Numbered from the stretch's first letter, positions 35,458 to 44,252 are shown. The stretch is 64,000 nt of DNA from Methylobacterium jeotgali (GCF_022179345.1 NZ_BPQR01000022.1:62001-126000), one strand, 5' to 3'. Notes: a model not told the origin generated them from the sequence alone. Program-made: numbers and translations.

Positions 35458-35809
35458 GGGCGGTCTCTCCGTTTGGGGGGCAGCACGTGGCCAGCGCCGC
35501 CATCGCCGGGGCACAGACTTCCGGGCGGCCCTGGCAGCAGTCGCGCATGAGGAAGGCGATCAGGTCGGACAGCACCGGGTAGGCGGCGCTGTAGATGATC
35601 GAGCGGCCTTCGCGCCGCGAGGCGACCAGCCCGGCGTGGCTCAGTTCCTTGAGGTGATGGGACACGATGGCGGCCGAGACGCCGACCGCCTCGGCCAGCA
35701 CGCCCGAGGCCATGCCGTCCGGCCCGGCGGTCACGAGCGATCGCACCAGGCGCAGGCGATGCTCCTGCGCGAGGGCCGCGAACGCTGCGAGGGCTTGCGG
35801 TTCGTGCAT
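35450..35809 (-). CDS. arsR: Arsenic-responsive repressor ArsR
   Basis: 119 residues of the SmtB/ArsR winged-helix family ([16 protein letters not shown] recognition helix, [11 protein letters not shown] wing). The C-terminus has [10 protein letters not shown], the Cys-Cys-x5-Cys site of the Acidithiobacillus-type ArsR, rather than the ELCVCD motif of E. coli ArsR; a further Cys pair follows. It would bind As(III) and release the divergent ars promoters. The ATG at 35807-35809 is chosen over an upstream TTG inside the operator. Confidence 0.92.
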   Translation of the reverse strand: MHEPQALAAFAALAQEHRLRLVRSLVTAGPDGMASGVLAEAVGVSAAIVSHHLKELSHAGLVASRREGRSIIYSAAYPVLSDLIAFLMRDCCQGRPEVCAPAMAALATCCPPNGETAHA

Positions 35810-35822
35810 TTGCGATACAATC

Positions 35823-35840
35823 TTCAAATTACTGCTTGAA
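35823..35840. promoter_or_regulatory. Probable ArsR operator between arsR and arsH
   Basis: TTCAA and TTGAA arms separated by 8 bp lie in the short divergent gap. ArsR-family operators often have such AT-rich dyads. The right arm overlaps a possible TTG start of arsH, arguing for the later arsH start. Confidence 0.45.
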
Positions 35841-35859
35841 CGTATTAGAAAGCCGCCCC

Positions 35860-36606
35860 TTGGACAAGCCCGCCCTGCCCTTCGCCGATGGCCTGCCGAA
35901 CCTGAGCCCGGCGCACTTCGTGGTGCCGACCCGCGAAGGCGTGCGGGCGGCAGCGCCGTTCACCCACGCGCCCCGGTTCCTGATCCTCTACGGCTCCCTG
36001 CGCGAGCGCTCGTTCAGCCGCTTCCTGGCCCACGAGGCGGCGCGCCTGCTGGAGGCGATGGGCGGCGAGGTGCGGATCTACGATGCGCACGGCCTGCCGT
36101 TGCCGGACGACAGCACCGCCGACCACCCGAAGGTGCAGGAGCTGCGGGAGCTGTCGATCTGGTCCGAGGGGCAGGTCTGGGTCAGCCCCGAGCGGCACGG
36201 CAACATGACCGGCGTGATGAAGAGCCAGATCGACTGGCTGCCCCTGTCCGAGGGCTCTGTCCGGCCGACCCAGGGGCGCACCCTTGCCGTGATGCAGGTC
36301 TCCGGCGGCTCGCAGAGCTTCAACGCGGTGAACAGCCTGCGCCTGCTCGGCCGCTGGATGCGGATGATCACCATCCCGAACCAGTCGTCCGTGCCGATGG
36401 CCTACAAGGAGTTCGACGACGCCGGCCGGATGAAGCCGGGGCCGCTCTACGACCGGGTCGTGGACGTGTGCGAGGAGCTGATGAAGTTCACGCTCCTGAC
36501 CCGCGAGCGGGCCGATGACTTGGTCGACCGCTACAGCGAGCGGAAGGAGCGCGAGCCGGATCGGCTGAGCGCGGTGGCCGCCGACATCGGCTTTGTGAAG
36601 CGCTGA
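35860..36606 (+). CDS. arsH: ArsH NADPH-dependent FMN reductase
   Basis: About 248 residues with the flavodoxin-like FMN site [17 protein letters not shown] and strongly conserved ArsH blocks ([32 protein letters not shown]). ArsH oxidises toxic trivalent organoarsenicals. No ATG is present near the N-terminus. TTG at 35860 (MDKPALPF) is favoured over TTG at 35836, which lies in the operator dyad. It is divergent from arsR. Confidence 0.92.
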   Translation: MDKPALPFADGLPNLSPAHFVVPTREGVRAAAPFTHAPRFLILYGSLRERSFSRFLAHEAARLLEAMGGEVRIYDAHGLPLPDDSTADHPKVQELRELSIWSEGQVWVSPERHGNMTGVMKSQIDWLPLSEGSVRPTQGRTLAVMQVSGGSQSFNAVNSLRLLGRWMRMITIPNQSSVPMAYKEFDDAGRMKPGPLYDRVVDVCEELMKFTLLTRERADDLVDRYSERKEREPDRLSAVAADIGFVKR

Positions 36607-36740
36607 GAGCGGGCATGCGGGCCGGCAAGCGAGGTCCGCTTCCATGCGCTTACTGTCCAGAAGCTGAACGGCAGGAAGCCATCCTTCTCGGTCATTGCCG
36701 TCCAAGGCTGCCACATCCGCTTCCAGGTGTGTTGAGAGCA

Positions 36741-36799
36741 AAAATTGCATAACCAGGGCAACAAGTTAGTATCGATCTAGGGATCGGATGGTCCGGTTC
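36741..36799. repeat. 59-bp direct repeat, right copy
   Basis: Gapless partner of 27111-27169. It lies in the 218-bp gap between arsH and the RarA/MgsA-like gene, ending 25 bp before that gene's ATG, so it could be its promoter, or a recombination scar or att-like site for the second integrase downstream. Confidence 0.7.
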
Positions 36800-36824
36800 T
36801 CCCCGCCTATGCCGGGAGAACATC

Positions 36825-37931
36825 GTGACATCACTCATGATCCCTCATGCCCTGCCGTTGGTGGGCTCTTCTGCCTCAGATGCGGTTCGACCTCTCGCCG
36901 TTGATCACTGGCTCGTCAGCAGCCTCCTGCAGAAGGCCATCCGCCGGGGGGATGCCGATCTCGCTGCTCGGGCCGCGCTCACCCTCCTCGATCTGCGAGG
37001 CTCGACCATCTGGCGCCGCTTCATGGTCATCGCCTTCGAGGACGTCGGGGCGGGTTGCGTCGAAGCGCTCGCTGATGTGGTCGCCTTCGGGACGGACAAG
37101 GACCTGCGCGCCAAAGCCGGTTCCGACGCCCAGGTCGCTGTCTGGTTGGCCCGTCGTCTGGCACTGGCAACGAAGGACCGCTCGTCGGACTACCTGATCT
37201 GCTCGGCTCGCAATCATCCCTCGCTGGAGGAGGCCCGCGAGACCATCGGGAGCCGGACGGTCGCCGATCGCATCGGCATGGTCATGGACGAGAGTGTGCC
37301 TCTGCCGGTTCGGGCCACCGCGGCATGGTATGCCTCAGGGATCGAGTGGACCGGCGAGAAGCGCGTCGGTCGGGGTGACCTGTCAGGGCTCATCAACGCC
37401 TTCCGGCTGCTCGGCGTCCCGGACCGGCTCGCAGCAGTGACCCGCACGGCGGCCCTTCGCACACGCGAGCCCATCACCTTGATGGTGCCCTTGATCTGGC
37501 TGTCGGCCTTTGGTGGCGAGCACCCCAGCGTTCGCGAGACCCACACCGCCCCTTCGCCGATGCTGGGCGAGATCCCCGCCTATGCCTTCGACAAGCACAC
37601 CCGCATCGGCAAGCGCGCGATCACGCTCCTGTCTCGGGAGAACGAGGCGGTGCGGACCTGCCTGGAGCACCACGTCCCCGAATTCCGCCACCGCCAGACG
37701 GCGTGGGTCGCGGCCTTCTACGCCGATGCCACTCCGATCACGCGTCGGCTCACCTGGGACCAGTCGGAGGCGCTCGAAGCCCTCGGCATGGAGAACGACC
37801 TTATGCGCGAGGGCGTGCCTCAAGCGGGAGTGGTGCCACTGGTCGATGCGATCCGGGCGAACCTCGATCACCTCAACGAGATCCGTGGCCGCCTGTACGC
37901 CGCGTCGATGGCAGGCGGGGAGACACGCTGA
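36825..37931 (+). CDS. Protein similar to the RarA/MgsA C-terminal region
   Basis: 368 residues, cytoplasmic. The N-terminal part (WLVSSLLQKAIRRGDADLAA, then IWRRFMVIAFEDVGAG) resembles the helical oligomerisation region that follows the AAA+ domain in RarA/MgsA, where a similar SxxxKSxRGxxxxAA and R-x-x-x-x-A-x-E-D-x-G pattern occurs. No Walker motifs are present. The remainder is helical and not recognised. Its last base is the first base of the second integrase's possible ATG, so the two genes form a unit. Function unknown; a role in recombination is only suggested by context. Confidence 0.5.
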   Translation: MTSLMIPHALPLVGSSASDAVRPLAVDHWLVSSLLQKAIRRGDADLAARAALTLLDLRGSTIWRRFMVIAFEDVGAGCVEALADVVAFGTDKDLRAKAGSDAQVAVWLARRLALATKDRSSDYLICSARNHPSLEEARETIGSRTVADRIGMVMDESVPLPVRATAAWYASGIEWTGEKRVGRGDLSGLINAFRLLGVPDRLAAVTRTAALRTREPITLMVPLIWLSAFGGEHPSVRETHTAPSPMLGEIPAYAFDKHTRIGKRAITLLSRENEAVRTCLEHHVPEFRHRQTAWVAAFYADATPITRRLTWDQSEALEALGMENDLMREGVPQAGVVPLVDAIRANLDHLNEIRGRLYAASMAGGETR

Positions 37932-38944
37932 TGCGCGTCCCCGTCGCGATTACCCCGGATAACCCTCTCTTATCGGAGCCTTCCCAGCCGGCCGATCGAA
38001 GCTTGGCCATTGACGATAATTGCACACAGGTCCGTGCAATTAATTGCATGACTGCACCTGATCAGGTCTCCAAATTCGTCCGGCTCAGCCTCTCTCCGAA
38101 CACCCGGAGAGCCTACCTTTCTGATATTGATCACTTCGCCGGCTGGGGTGGGGTGATCCCCTCCTCCGCCGAGACAGTCGCACGCTACCTTGCTGATTGT
38201 GCCGGGACGCTCCGCATCGCCACATTAAAGCGGCGCTTGGCGAGCATCACAAAGGCGCATGCGGCGATCGGAGCGCCGACGCCCGTCAGCGATGAGATCG
38301 TGCGGGCGACACTCAGGGGCATTCGCCGATCGAGGAGCGTTCCTCGCAAGGAGGCCAAGCCCCTCCTACGGGAGGAACTGTTTGCAGTCCTCGACGGGAT
38401 GGGTACGGCCACGAGGGATGTCCGGGACCGTGCCCTCTTGCTGATCGGCTTCGCGGGCGGGTTCCGCCGTTCTGAGCTGGTCGGGCTGGACCATGCCGAC
38501 ATCGAGCCCGTGCGTCAGGGCATCGTCATCCACCTTCGCCGATCGAAGACGGATCAGGCTGGAGAGGGACGCCGCGTCGGCATCCCACATGGTCGGACCC
38601 GTCACGGCCCTGTTCAGGCGCTCGATCGATGGATCACGCTATCCTGCAGAACGCGCGGGCCGCTGTTCTCGCCGATCACGCGCGGCGGGAGCGTGGGTGC
38701 GGAGAGGCTGTCAGGGGAGGCCGTGTCGGTGATCGTCAAACGGCGGGTTGCTGCCGTCGGCATCGATCCAAACTCCTACTCCGGTCACAGCCTGAGGGCC
38801 GGCTTCGCGACGAGTGCCGCTCAGATAGGAGTGCCGTCGTGGAAGATTCGAGCGCAAACCGGACACGCATCAGATGCCATGCTTGCCCACTACATAAGAA
38901 TTGGCGAAATATTCGTTGAAAATCCGGCCGGTATCTTGTTGTGA
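37931..38944 (+). CDS. Second tyrosine recombinase
   Basis: 337 residues from the ATG at 37931 or 298 from the ATG at 38048. The core-binding domain (LSPNTRRAYLSDIDHFAGW) and catalytic domain are complete: Arg in FAGGFRRSELVGL, HSLRAGFAT, GHASDAMLAHY with the Tyr nucleophile. It is a XerC/D-like phage integrase, not P4-type. The short form is more usual in length and its ATG overlaps palindrome copy D. It may move DNA inside the island or act on the 59-bp repeats; this is unproven. Confidence 0.85.
   Translation: MRVPVAITPDNPLLSEPSQPADRSLAIDDNCTQVRAINCMTAPDQVSKFVRLSLSPNTRRAYLSDIDHFAGWGGVIPSSAETVARYLADCAGTLRIATLKRRLASITKAHAAIGAPTPVSDEIVRATLRGIRRSRSVPRKEAKPLLREELFAVLDGMGTATRDVRDRALLLIGFAGGFRRSELVGLDHADIEPVRQGIVIHLRRSKTDQAGEGRRVGIPHGRTRHGPVQALDRWITLSCRTRGPLFSPITRGGSVGAERLSGEAVSVIVKRRVAAVGIDPNSYSGHSLRAGFATSAAQIGVPSWKIRAQTGHASDAMLAHYIRIGEIFVENPAGILL
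38035..38048. repeat. Palindrome copy D overlapping a start codon
   Basis: TGCAATTAATTGCA, whose last base is the A of an in-frame ATG of the second integrase. A half-like AATTGCACA lies 16 bp upstream. A protein bound here would directly block translation initiation or a promoter just upstream. Confidence 0.75.
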
Positions 38945-39472
38945 GTCTCCAAGCCAAATCGCGATCGATCACCGTAGATAACTGTTGCAGCTTCACGCCA
39001 TTTGCGGACCATCATTTTTGGCCGCACATAGTTTGGCTCTTGAGCCAAAGTCGGACAGACTTGCAGTCCGTATGAACCTGGGCGGCCACAACATGTTGTG
39101 ATTCGGCTGAAGCAAAATCAGGCGGTGTCCGGCGTGCGAGGCTCGCACGAAATCAGGCACCGCCTGTCTCAACCGGCCGCTGAACGACGTTCGCGACGGC
39201 GGTGCATGGCGACGCCGGAGCGCATCCTCTCGCGAGGTTCGGGAAGCGCGGGCTTGCGGCCACCTAGTGGTAGCAATGGTACCGGAGCCAAGGCAACTCA
39301 GATGCCTTCCGCCGTCTGGCATTGGCCATGGATGTCGAGGTACGTCAGCAGCGTGAAGCAAAGCGCGATTACGCCACACGTTTCTCGACGCCACCCCATC
39401 AGGACGTCCAGGGCTTTCCGCCAAAGTGATTCGTGCCTATTTTGTTCTTAGTTTTGGGATGGATCACGCCCG
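38945..39472. other. 528-bp intergenic region before the conflict-system genes
   Basis: No convincing gene on either strand. It holds a 12-bp palindrome ACAACATGTTGT (39089-39100) and a nested inverted repeat at 39119-39166. The promoter for the genes starting at 39473 should lie in its right half, but I see no clear hexamers. Confidence 0.55.
39119..39166. repeat. Nested inverted repeat with flanking direct repeat
   Basis: Outer arms CAGGCGGTG (39119-39127) and CACCGCCTG (39158-39166) are perfect; inside is GTGCGAG-G-CTCGCAC (39134-39148). A direct repeat AAATCAGGC occurs at 39115-39123 and 39150-39158. It looks like a recombination or folded-RNA site next to the second integrase. Confidence 0.6.
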
Positions 39473-39937
39473 ATGTCGCTAGACGTGTCGCTGCTGAGTA
39501 CGGCCCTGATCGCAGGGGGCAGGCTGGTCGCCGATGCGACCGTGAAGGAGATGACCAAGGACGCCTATCAGGCCCTGAAGGGGAAGGTTGGAGACCTGTT
39601 CGGGCGCCGCGCGGCCAAGGCGACGCAGAAGTTGGAGGCTGCCGAGACCCGGGACGAAGGCAAGGCGGAACTGGCGCTGGCCATTCCTGACCTCCGGCCT
39701 GACGAGGCCGAGGAGCTTCAGCCTGTGTTGCAGACCTTCTTGGACGCGATGCGCCAGGACGGGGCCGCCCGCGAAACCATCGCGCACGCGAGGATCGCGC
39801 TGGACCTCGACGTCGGCGGCAGCGTGCTGATCGACAACGTCGAGGATGCACGGGAAATCGGCGTCCGATCCCGGTCGGACGGCGACTTCACGTTCAGCAA
39901 CGTCAAGATGGATCCGGGCAACCGCTCGGGAAACTGA
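39473..39937 (+). CDS. Small partner protein of the TPR-PIN gene (hypothetical)
   Basis: 154 residues, not recognised. The N-terminus has a hydrophobic helix (SLLSTALIAGGRLVADATV), the middle is a charged helical stretch (about 40-110) and the C-terminus is strand-rich and Asp/Ser-rich (GGSVLIDNVEDAREIGVRSR, then DFTFSNVKMDPGN). It precedes the large TPR/GreAB-C/PIN-like gene in the same direction with about 100 bp between. The pairing suggests a sensor, adaptor or regulator for it; this is inference. Confidence 0.6.
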   Translation: MSLDVSLLSTALIAGGRLVADATVKEMTKDAYQALKGKVGDLFGRRAAKATQKLEAAETRDEGKAELALAIPDLRPDEAEELQPVLQTFLDAMRQDGAARETIAHARIALDLDVGGSVLIDNVEDAREIGVRSRSDGDFTFSNVKMDPGNRSGN

Positions 39938-40041
39938 GTGGCGCGCCGTGGAATCCACACGGCGCGCCGCATCGAACGTCCGAACAGGTCGTCAATAACA
40001 CCTCGATCAATTCAAGTTCCGGGCGCGATACCTTCTTCGCT

Positions 40042-43000
40042 TTGCCCGGCAGCTCGCCGACCTACGCGTCGGTGGCAGTCGATCTTGATGTCTTCGCTAC
40101 GTTGGTCGCGGAGAAGATGCGGGTCGGTGCACCGCCCAGCATATCTATCATCACCCCGAGCGACGGACCGCCGTCGTCGGACCCGCTAGAAGAGTTTTTC
40201 GACAAGCGGATCGACCGGCTCCGTGACCAAGCCGCCGAGGTTGATCCGAACGTGGCCCTACGGGGGTTCCAGGAACTGCTTGAGGAGCTTCCGGTCTCCG
40301 CCAGCGGCGCGATCCGCTTCCGCGTGAAAGCGAACATCGGTCATCGGCACCTCGCGCTCGACGACGGCGAGAGCGCCAGTCGGTGGCTGCTCGATGCTTT
40401 CGACGAGGCACCCACGGACCAGCGTGCCGTGGCAAACCGCGCGCTCGCCTATTTCGTGCGCGGCAAGGCGCGCGCCGCTTATGACTATGCTGCTGAGGAG
40501 TTGCGACGGGACCCGACGAACAAGACCCTCGCCTCCTACCTGCCTCAGTTTGCCGTCCAACTCCCCGAGATCGAACATCCACTCGCCGATGTCCCGGAAG
40601 GCATCCGCGGGTGCGAAGAGGTGGCCGCCGGGGAAATTGCCTTCCATCGCGGGCGCGAAGACCGCCCTGTATGGTGGGGGTTGGCCCGGCGGGGCTTGGA
40701 ACTGTTCCCGAGTTCGAAGCATCTGGCGTTCGTTTTCGCCCTCGCGGATCTCGACGAGATCAGCCGCGACGAGCGCGTACAGCGTACCCACCTGCCGACC
40801 GAGGACCAGCGTCGGCGGCTTCAGTTCGCCGTCGAGGTGCTCGACGCGCATTGGACGGCCAGACAGTTCAGCCTGCGGAGCCGCTTCGAGAATGGCGTCG
40901 AGGCGCTCGTGGGTGCCATGATCGCCCACCACATCCTCAACGATGGCGAGAGGGCGGTCGAGAGGGCGACGCGGATTGCGGATGCCGGTTTCGCGGAGCA
41001 CGATGTGCTTCTGAACGCAGTCATGGTCGCACTCTCGTACGGCGATATGGAACTCGGGCGCCGCCTGATCGACCGCCTTCCCAACGACGCCAATTTGGCC
41101 TTCCATGCCGGCTACATCCACGTGCAGGACGGACGATGGGATCTGGCAGCCGAGCGCTTCTCGGTCGCGAACGTTCCGGACTTCGAGCGACCGGTGGTCG
41201 ACGCCATATGCCGCTTGGCGGAGGTGAGAGCACGATCGGCGGACGCGCCAGTCCTCGAAGATCTCGTGACCGAATTCGCCCATAGCCCGCGAGCGCTCGT
41301 GCTCGTTTCTCGCGTCGCGACCGAGACCGGCAACGTCGCGTTGGCCGAGCGCGCCTATAGGGACGCGCTCGCTTGCGTAGATGCCGACACGCACATGGCC
41401 GGCCGGCTGATGGTGGCAAGCCTCGCCCGTGATCTCGGCACCCCGTCCGATATCATCGAGCTGCTGGACGGCCACGTGCCGGCCCAGGGATACGAGCGGG
41501 AGAACGCGTGGCTCGCCATCGCGCACGCGAACGAGCGGCCTCATCGTCCCAGGAACCTACGTTTCTTCGAGAGCCTGCCGGCGACGGTCCGGTCGAGCCA
41601 TGAGATGGCGCGGGCCCATGCCAGCGTCTTGCTCGATCTCGACAAGGTGCCCGATGCGCTTGCCCTGCTGCGTCGCCTGCGCGCCGCCGAGGAAGACGAT
41701 ACCTACGTGACGTTGCGTCTTGTCGAGGCGATGCGGCGCTCCGGTCAGGCGAAGGCCGCTCGCAAGCTCCTGAGGTCGGTACCGCTCGAACGCATGAAGG
41801 GAGCGCCCGAGCATGCGATGATGCTGATCGCGCAGGTCGCCGCGGCCGGGAATCGAGAGGACGCTTACGCAGCGGCTTATGACCTCGTCAGGAAGCACCC
41901 CGACCGCGCCGATGTCTCCCTGGGGTACGTCGGCCTCGGGCTTCTCCGGAATGGGGGACCGGGCTTCCGGATGAAGGAGGCCGGCCTGGGCGCGTTCGTC
42001 GCGCTCGAAGGACCTATGGGGGCACGTCGGTCCTTTGCCATCGACGAAGGACCCGAGTTCTTCGGCATTCCGGTTGAGACGCCGGGCAGCCCCATCGCGA
42101 GGCTCGTCACAGGCAAGCGACAGGGCGATACGTTCGAGATCCCGAAAATGGGAGCCGACCCCGAGACCTGGACGGTCGCGTCGGTCCACGGAAAGTACCT
42201 TCAGCTCCACCATCAGATCATCGACGAGTTCGAGATCCGGTTCCCCGGCACGCCGGGACTGTCGCGGTTCACCATGCCGGAAGGTGACGTCTCGGCGGCG
42301 CTGGCGATGGTGCGAAGGTCTGCGGAGCATAACGAGCGAACCGCCAGGCTCTACGTCGATCAGCATCTGCCACTGACAGTGGTGGCCCGTGCGCTCGGGG
42401 GCGATCCGGTCGGCTTTGCGCAGTACGTGAGGACGCTCGGCGCAGACGTCACCACCTGCACGGGCGACGGCAAAGAACGAGAGGCGGCCTGCGCTATGGC
42501 CCTGGCGGCGCGCGGGCGCGGCGCGGTCTTGGATCCCTATACGGCGTGGGTCGCCGCGGAGATGGACCTGCTGCCGAGGCTGAGGTCTTGGTTCGGAACG
42601 CTGCACGCTCCTGCATCCTGCATCCACATGATCGAGCGCATGATCGAGAAGCAGCGTCAGGGCATCGGCCATCGCCAGATGACGATGTCCTGGCATGAGG
42701 GCCAATTCTACCGCGATGAGGTCGACGACGACTTCCTCCGCTCTCAGATCGCGGTGCTTGAGGCGGGGCGGGACAAGATCGTCGCAGCGTGCGAGATTCA
42801 CTCGGTCCTGGTTCCGGACAAGACGTCCGAAGTCGCCGACACCATGCTTGAGATGGCCGGTTCGAGCTTCCTCGACGCAGCCTTCCTCGCGCAAGAGCAC
42901 GGTGTGCCCCTGCTCTCGGACGATGCACGCTACCGTTCCTGGGCCACGGCGGCGACCGGGTGCGAAGGCGTCTGGATGCAGGTGGTCTTGATGACCGCGG

Positions 43001-43440
43001 CCGAGACTGGTGTGCTGCCTATGGCCGCCTATGGCACGGCCGTGGTCGGGCTGGCGGTCCGTCAGCATTCCTTCGTGTCGCTCAAGGGCGATGCCCTCCA
43101 TGAGATCTGCCGGCAGGACGACGACCGGCTGTACCGCCTCAAGGCTGCCCTGAGGTATATCGGGGGGAGCGGCGCGGAGATGACCTCCCACCTCATGGTG
43201 GTCGTCGAGTTCCTCAAGGCAGTTTGGGACTACGACGGCGACCTACCCATCCTGAGAAGGAAAGCGGCGACGGGCTTGGTGTTCGAAGCATTCCTCCGGG
43301 GCCGGCGAGAGGACTGGCTCGAATGGTTGCGGCGCTTGATCCACTACGCCCCAAGGACGGCCGCCTTCCGGCGGTACCTGCGCGATTGGCTGAGGGGGCA
43401 CTTTATCCAAGTCGAGCAATTGACCGGTCAAAAGGCTTGA
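40042..43440 (+). CDS. TPR - GreA/B-C-like - PIN-like protein, candidate conflict-system effector
   Basis: 1132 residues from a TTG. Residues about 65-640 form helical TPR-like repeats (NRALAYFVRGKARAAYDYAA, AEVRARSADAPVLED). Residues about 655-725 resemble the GreA/GreB C-terminal domain (GSPIARLVTGKRQGDTFEI, then ETWTVASVHGKYL). Residues about 825-975 look like a PIN ribonuclease: D831 in AVLDPYTAWVA and D960-D961 in VPLLSDDARYRSW, with an intervening Asp in GSSFLDAAFLAQEHG. A helical tail follows. This layout matches the TPR-GreAB-C-PIN proteins proposed in comparative studies of bacterial conflict systems. The frame stays open upstream of the TTG without ATG/GTG/TTG, so the true start is uncertain. 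Confidence 0.7.
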   Translation: MPGSSPTYASVAVDLDVFATLVAEKMRVGAPPSISIITPSDGPPSSDPLEEFFDKRIDRLRDQAAEVDPNVALRGFQELLEELPVSASGAIRFRVKANIGHRHLALDDGESASRWLLDAFDEAPTDQRAVANRALAYFVRGKARAAYDYAAEELRRDPTNKTLASYLPQFAVQLPEIEHPLADVPEGIRGCEEVAAGEIAFHRGREDRPVWWGLARRGLELFPSSKHLAFVFALADLDEISRDERVQRTHLPTEDQRRRLQFAVEVLDAHWTARQFSLRSRFENGVEALVGAMIAHHILNDGERAVERATRIADAGFAEHDVLLNAVMVALSYGDMELGRRLIDRLPNDANLAFHAGYIHVQDGRWDLAAERFSVANVPDFERPVVDAICRLAEVRARSADAPVLEDLVTEFAHSPRALVLVSRVATETGNVALAERAYRDALACVDADTHMAGRLMVASLARDLGTPSDIIELLDGHVPAQGYERENAWLAIAHANERPHRPRNLRFFESLPATVRSSHEMARAHASVLLDLDKVPDALALLRRLRAAEEDDTYVTLRLVEAMRRSGQAKAARKLLRSVPLERMKGAPEHAMMLIAQVAAAGNREDAYAAAYDLVRKHPDRADVSLGYVGLGLLRNGGPGFRMKEAGLGAFVALEGPMGARRSFAIDEGPEFFGIPVETPGSPIARLVTGKRQGDTFEIPKMGADPETWTVASVHGKYLQLHHQIIDEFEIRFPGTPGLSRFTMPEGDVSAALAMVRRSAEHNERTARLYVDQHLPLTVVARALGGDPVGFAQYVRTLGADVTTCTGDGKEREAACAMALAARGRGAVLDPYTAWVAAEMDLLPRLRSWFGTLHAPASCIHMIERMIEKQRQGIGHRQMTMSWHEGQFYRDEVDDDFLRSQIAVLEAGRDKIVAACEIHSVLVPDKTSEVADTMLEMAGSSFLDAAFLAQEHGVPLLSDDARYRSWATAATGCEGVWMQVVLMTAAETGVLPMAAYGTAVVGLAVRQHSFVSLKGDALHEICRQDDDRLYRLKAALRYIGGSGAEMTSHLMVVVEFLKAVWDYDGDLPILRRKAATGLVFEAFLRGRREDWLEWLRRLIHYAPRTAAFRRYLRDWLRGHFIQVEQLTGQKA

Positions 43441-43554
43441 TCCCGCTCCGCGATCCGACCGCCCGTCGAGTTCCTGTCGCCGTGAATAGTGCCGGCTTAG
43501 GAATGTAAAGCAGACCTTCGATTTTGCGATACACGAGGACCGCAAAGGGTCAAT

Positions 43555-44103
43555 TCAGGTCTTTGAACTTGCCTCGCTGAGGAGCTTCATGAGGGCAGCT
43601 TCCTGGCCGCTGAGCCCCTTGCCATGCGCCGTAGCACCATGCGCGATCATGCTCACTCGATACACCTCGTACTCCTCTGGAGTCAGCCAGAGTGATACAA
43701 GCCGGGTGTTCAGAGGCTCAACCATCATCGCGAGGCGGGCAGGGAGTTCGTGAACCGTGTGCCTTTCTGCCAGATCGATGTAACTTTCGATCTGCATCCC
43801 GCCCTCACCCTTCGATTCAAGGTCGGAAAGACGCTTGGCGACGAGGGCAAGCTTGGTCCAGCCGATCGCCTCCAACCGCTCCACCGCCAAACCCGCGTCG
43901 GCAAAAGCGTTCGCGATTCGCAGAAGCTCGTACGCCCGCCTTCGACGGATCGAACGGTCTCGGATAGCCGCATTGAAGGCAGCCTGATCCTGATCGTGGA
44001 GCTCGCGGAGCCGGAGGGCCAACTCGTAGAAGCGTCTAGGCTCTCGTGCCAGATCCACAACGACCTCAATAAGTTGTTCCGGCGAGAGTGTCGGATGGGG
44101 CAT
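43555..44103 (-). CDS. Hypothetical helical protein
   Basis: 182 residues, not recognised. It is mostly helical, with a central RRRRAYELLRIANAF and ERLEAIGWTKLALVAKRL that looks like a DNA-binding helix pair. It is transcribed towards the conflict-system gene, and starts 150 bp from palindrome copy E. A regulatory or plasmid-maintenance role is possible but unsupported. Confidence 0.55.
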   Translation of the reverse strand: MPHPTLSPEQLIEVVVDLAREPRRFYELALRLRELHDQDQAAFNAAIRDRSIRRRRAYELLRIANAFADAGLAVERLEAIGWTKLALVAKRLSDLESKGEGGMQIESYIDLAERHTVHELPARLAMMVEPLNTRLVSLWLTPEEYEVYRVSMIAHGATAHGKGLSGQEAALMKLLSEASSKT

Positions 44104-44252
44104 GCAGGAAGGTCCGAGGCGGGGCTGTCTAGCTCATGGATCGCTCGGACTATCGCTCGCTCGCCAATGGCGTGTGAAGGGTGAGCGCTCAGGGTCACGC
44201 TAAGATTCGTACAGCGGGCTTCTAGCGTTCCCTTACGCCAGATCTGCTTCTG

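Noticed and set aside
38993..39424. 143-codon minus-strand frame between the second recombinase and the conflict genes
   Set aside because: No ribosome-binding site, no recognisable domain and Arg/Ser/Pro-rich composition; it crosses a clear inverted repeat.
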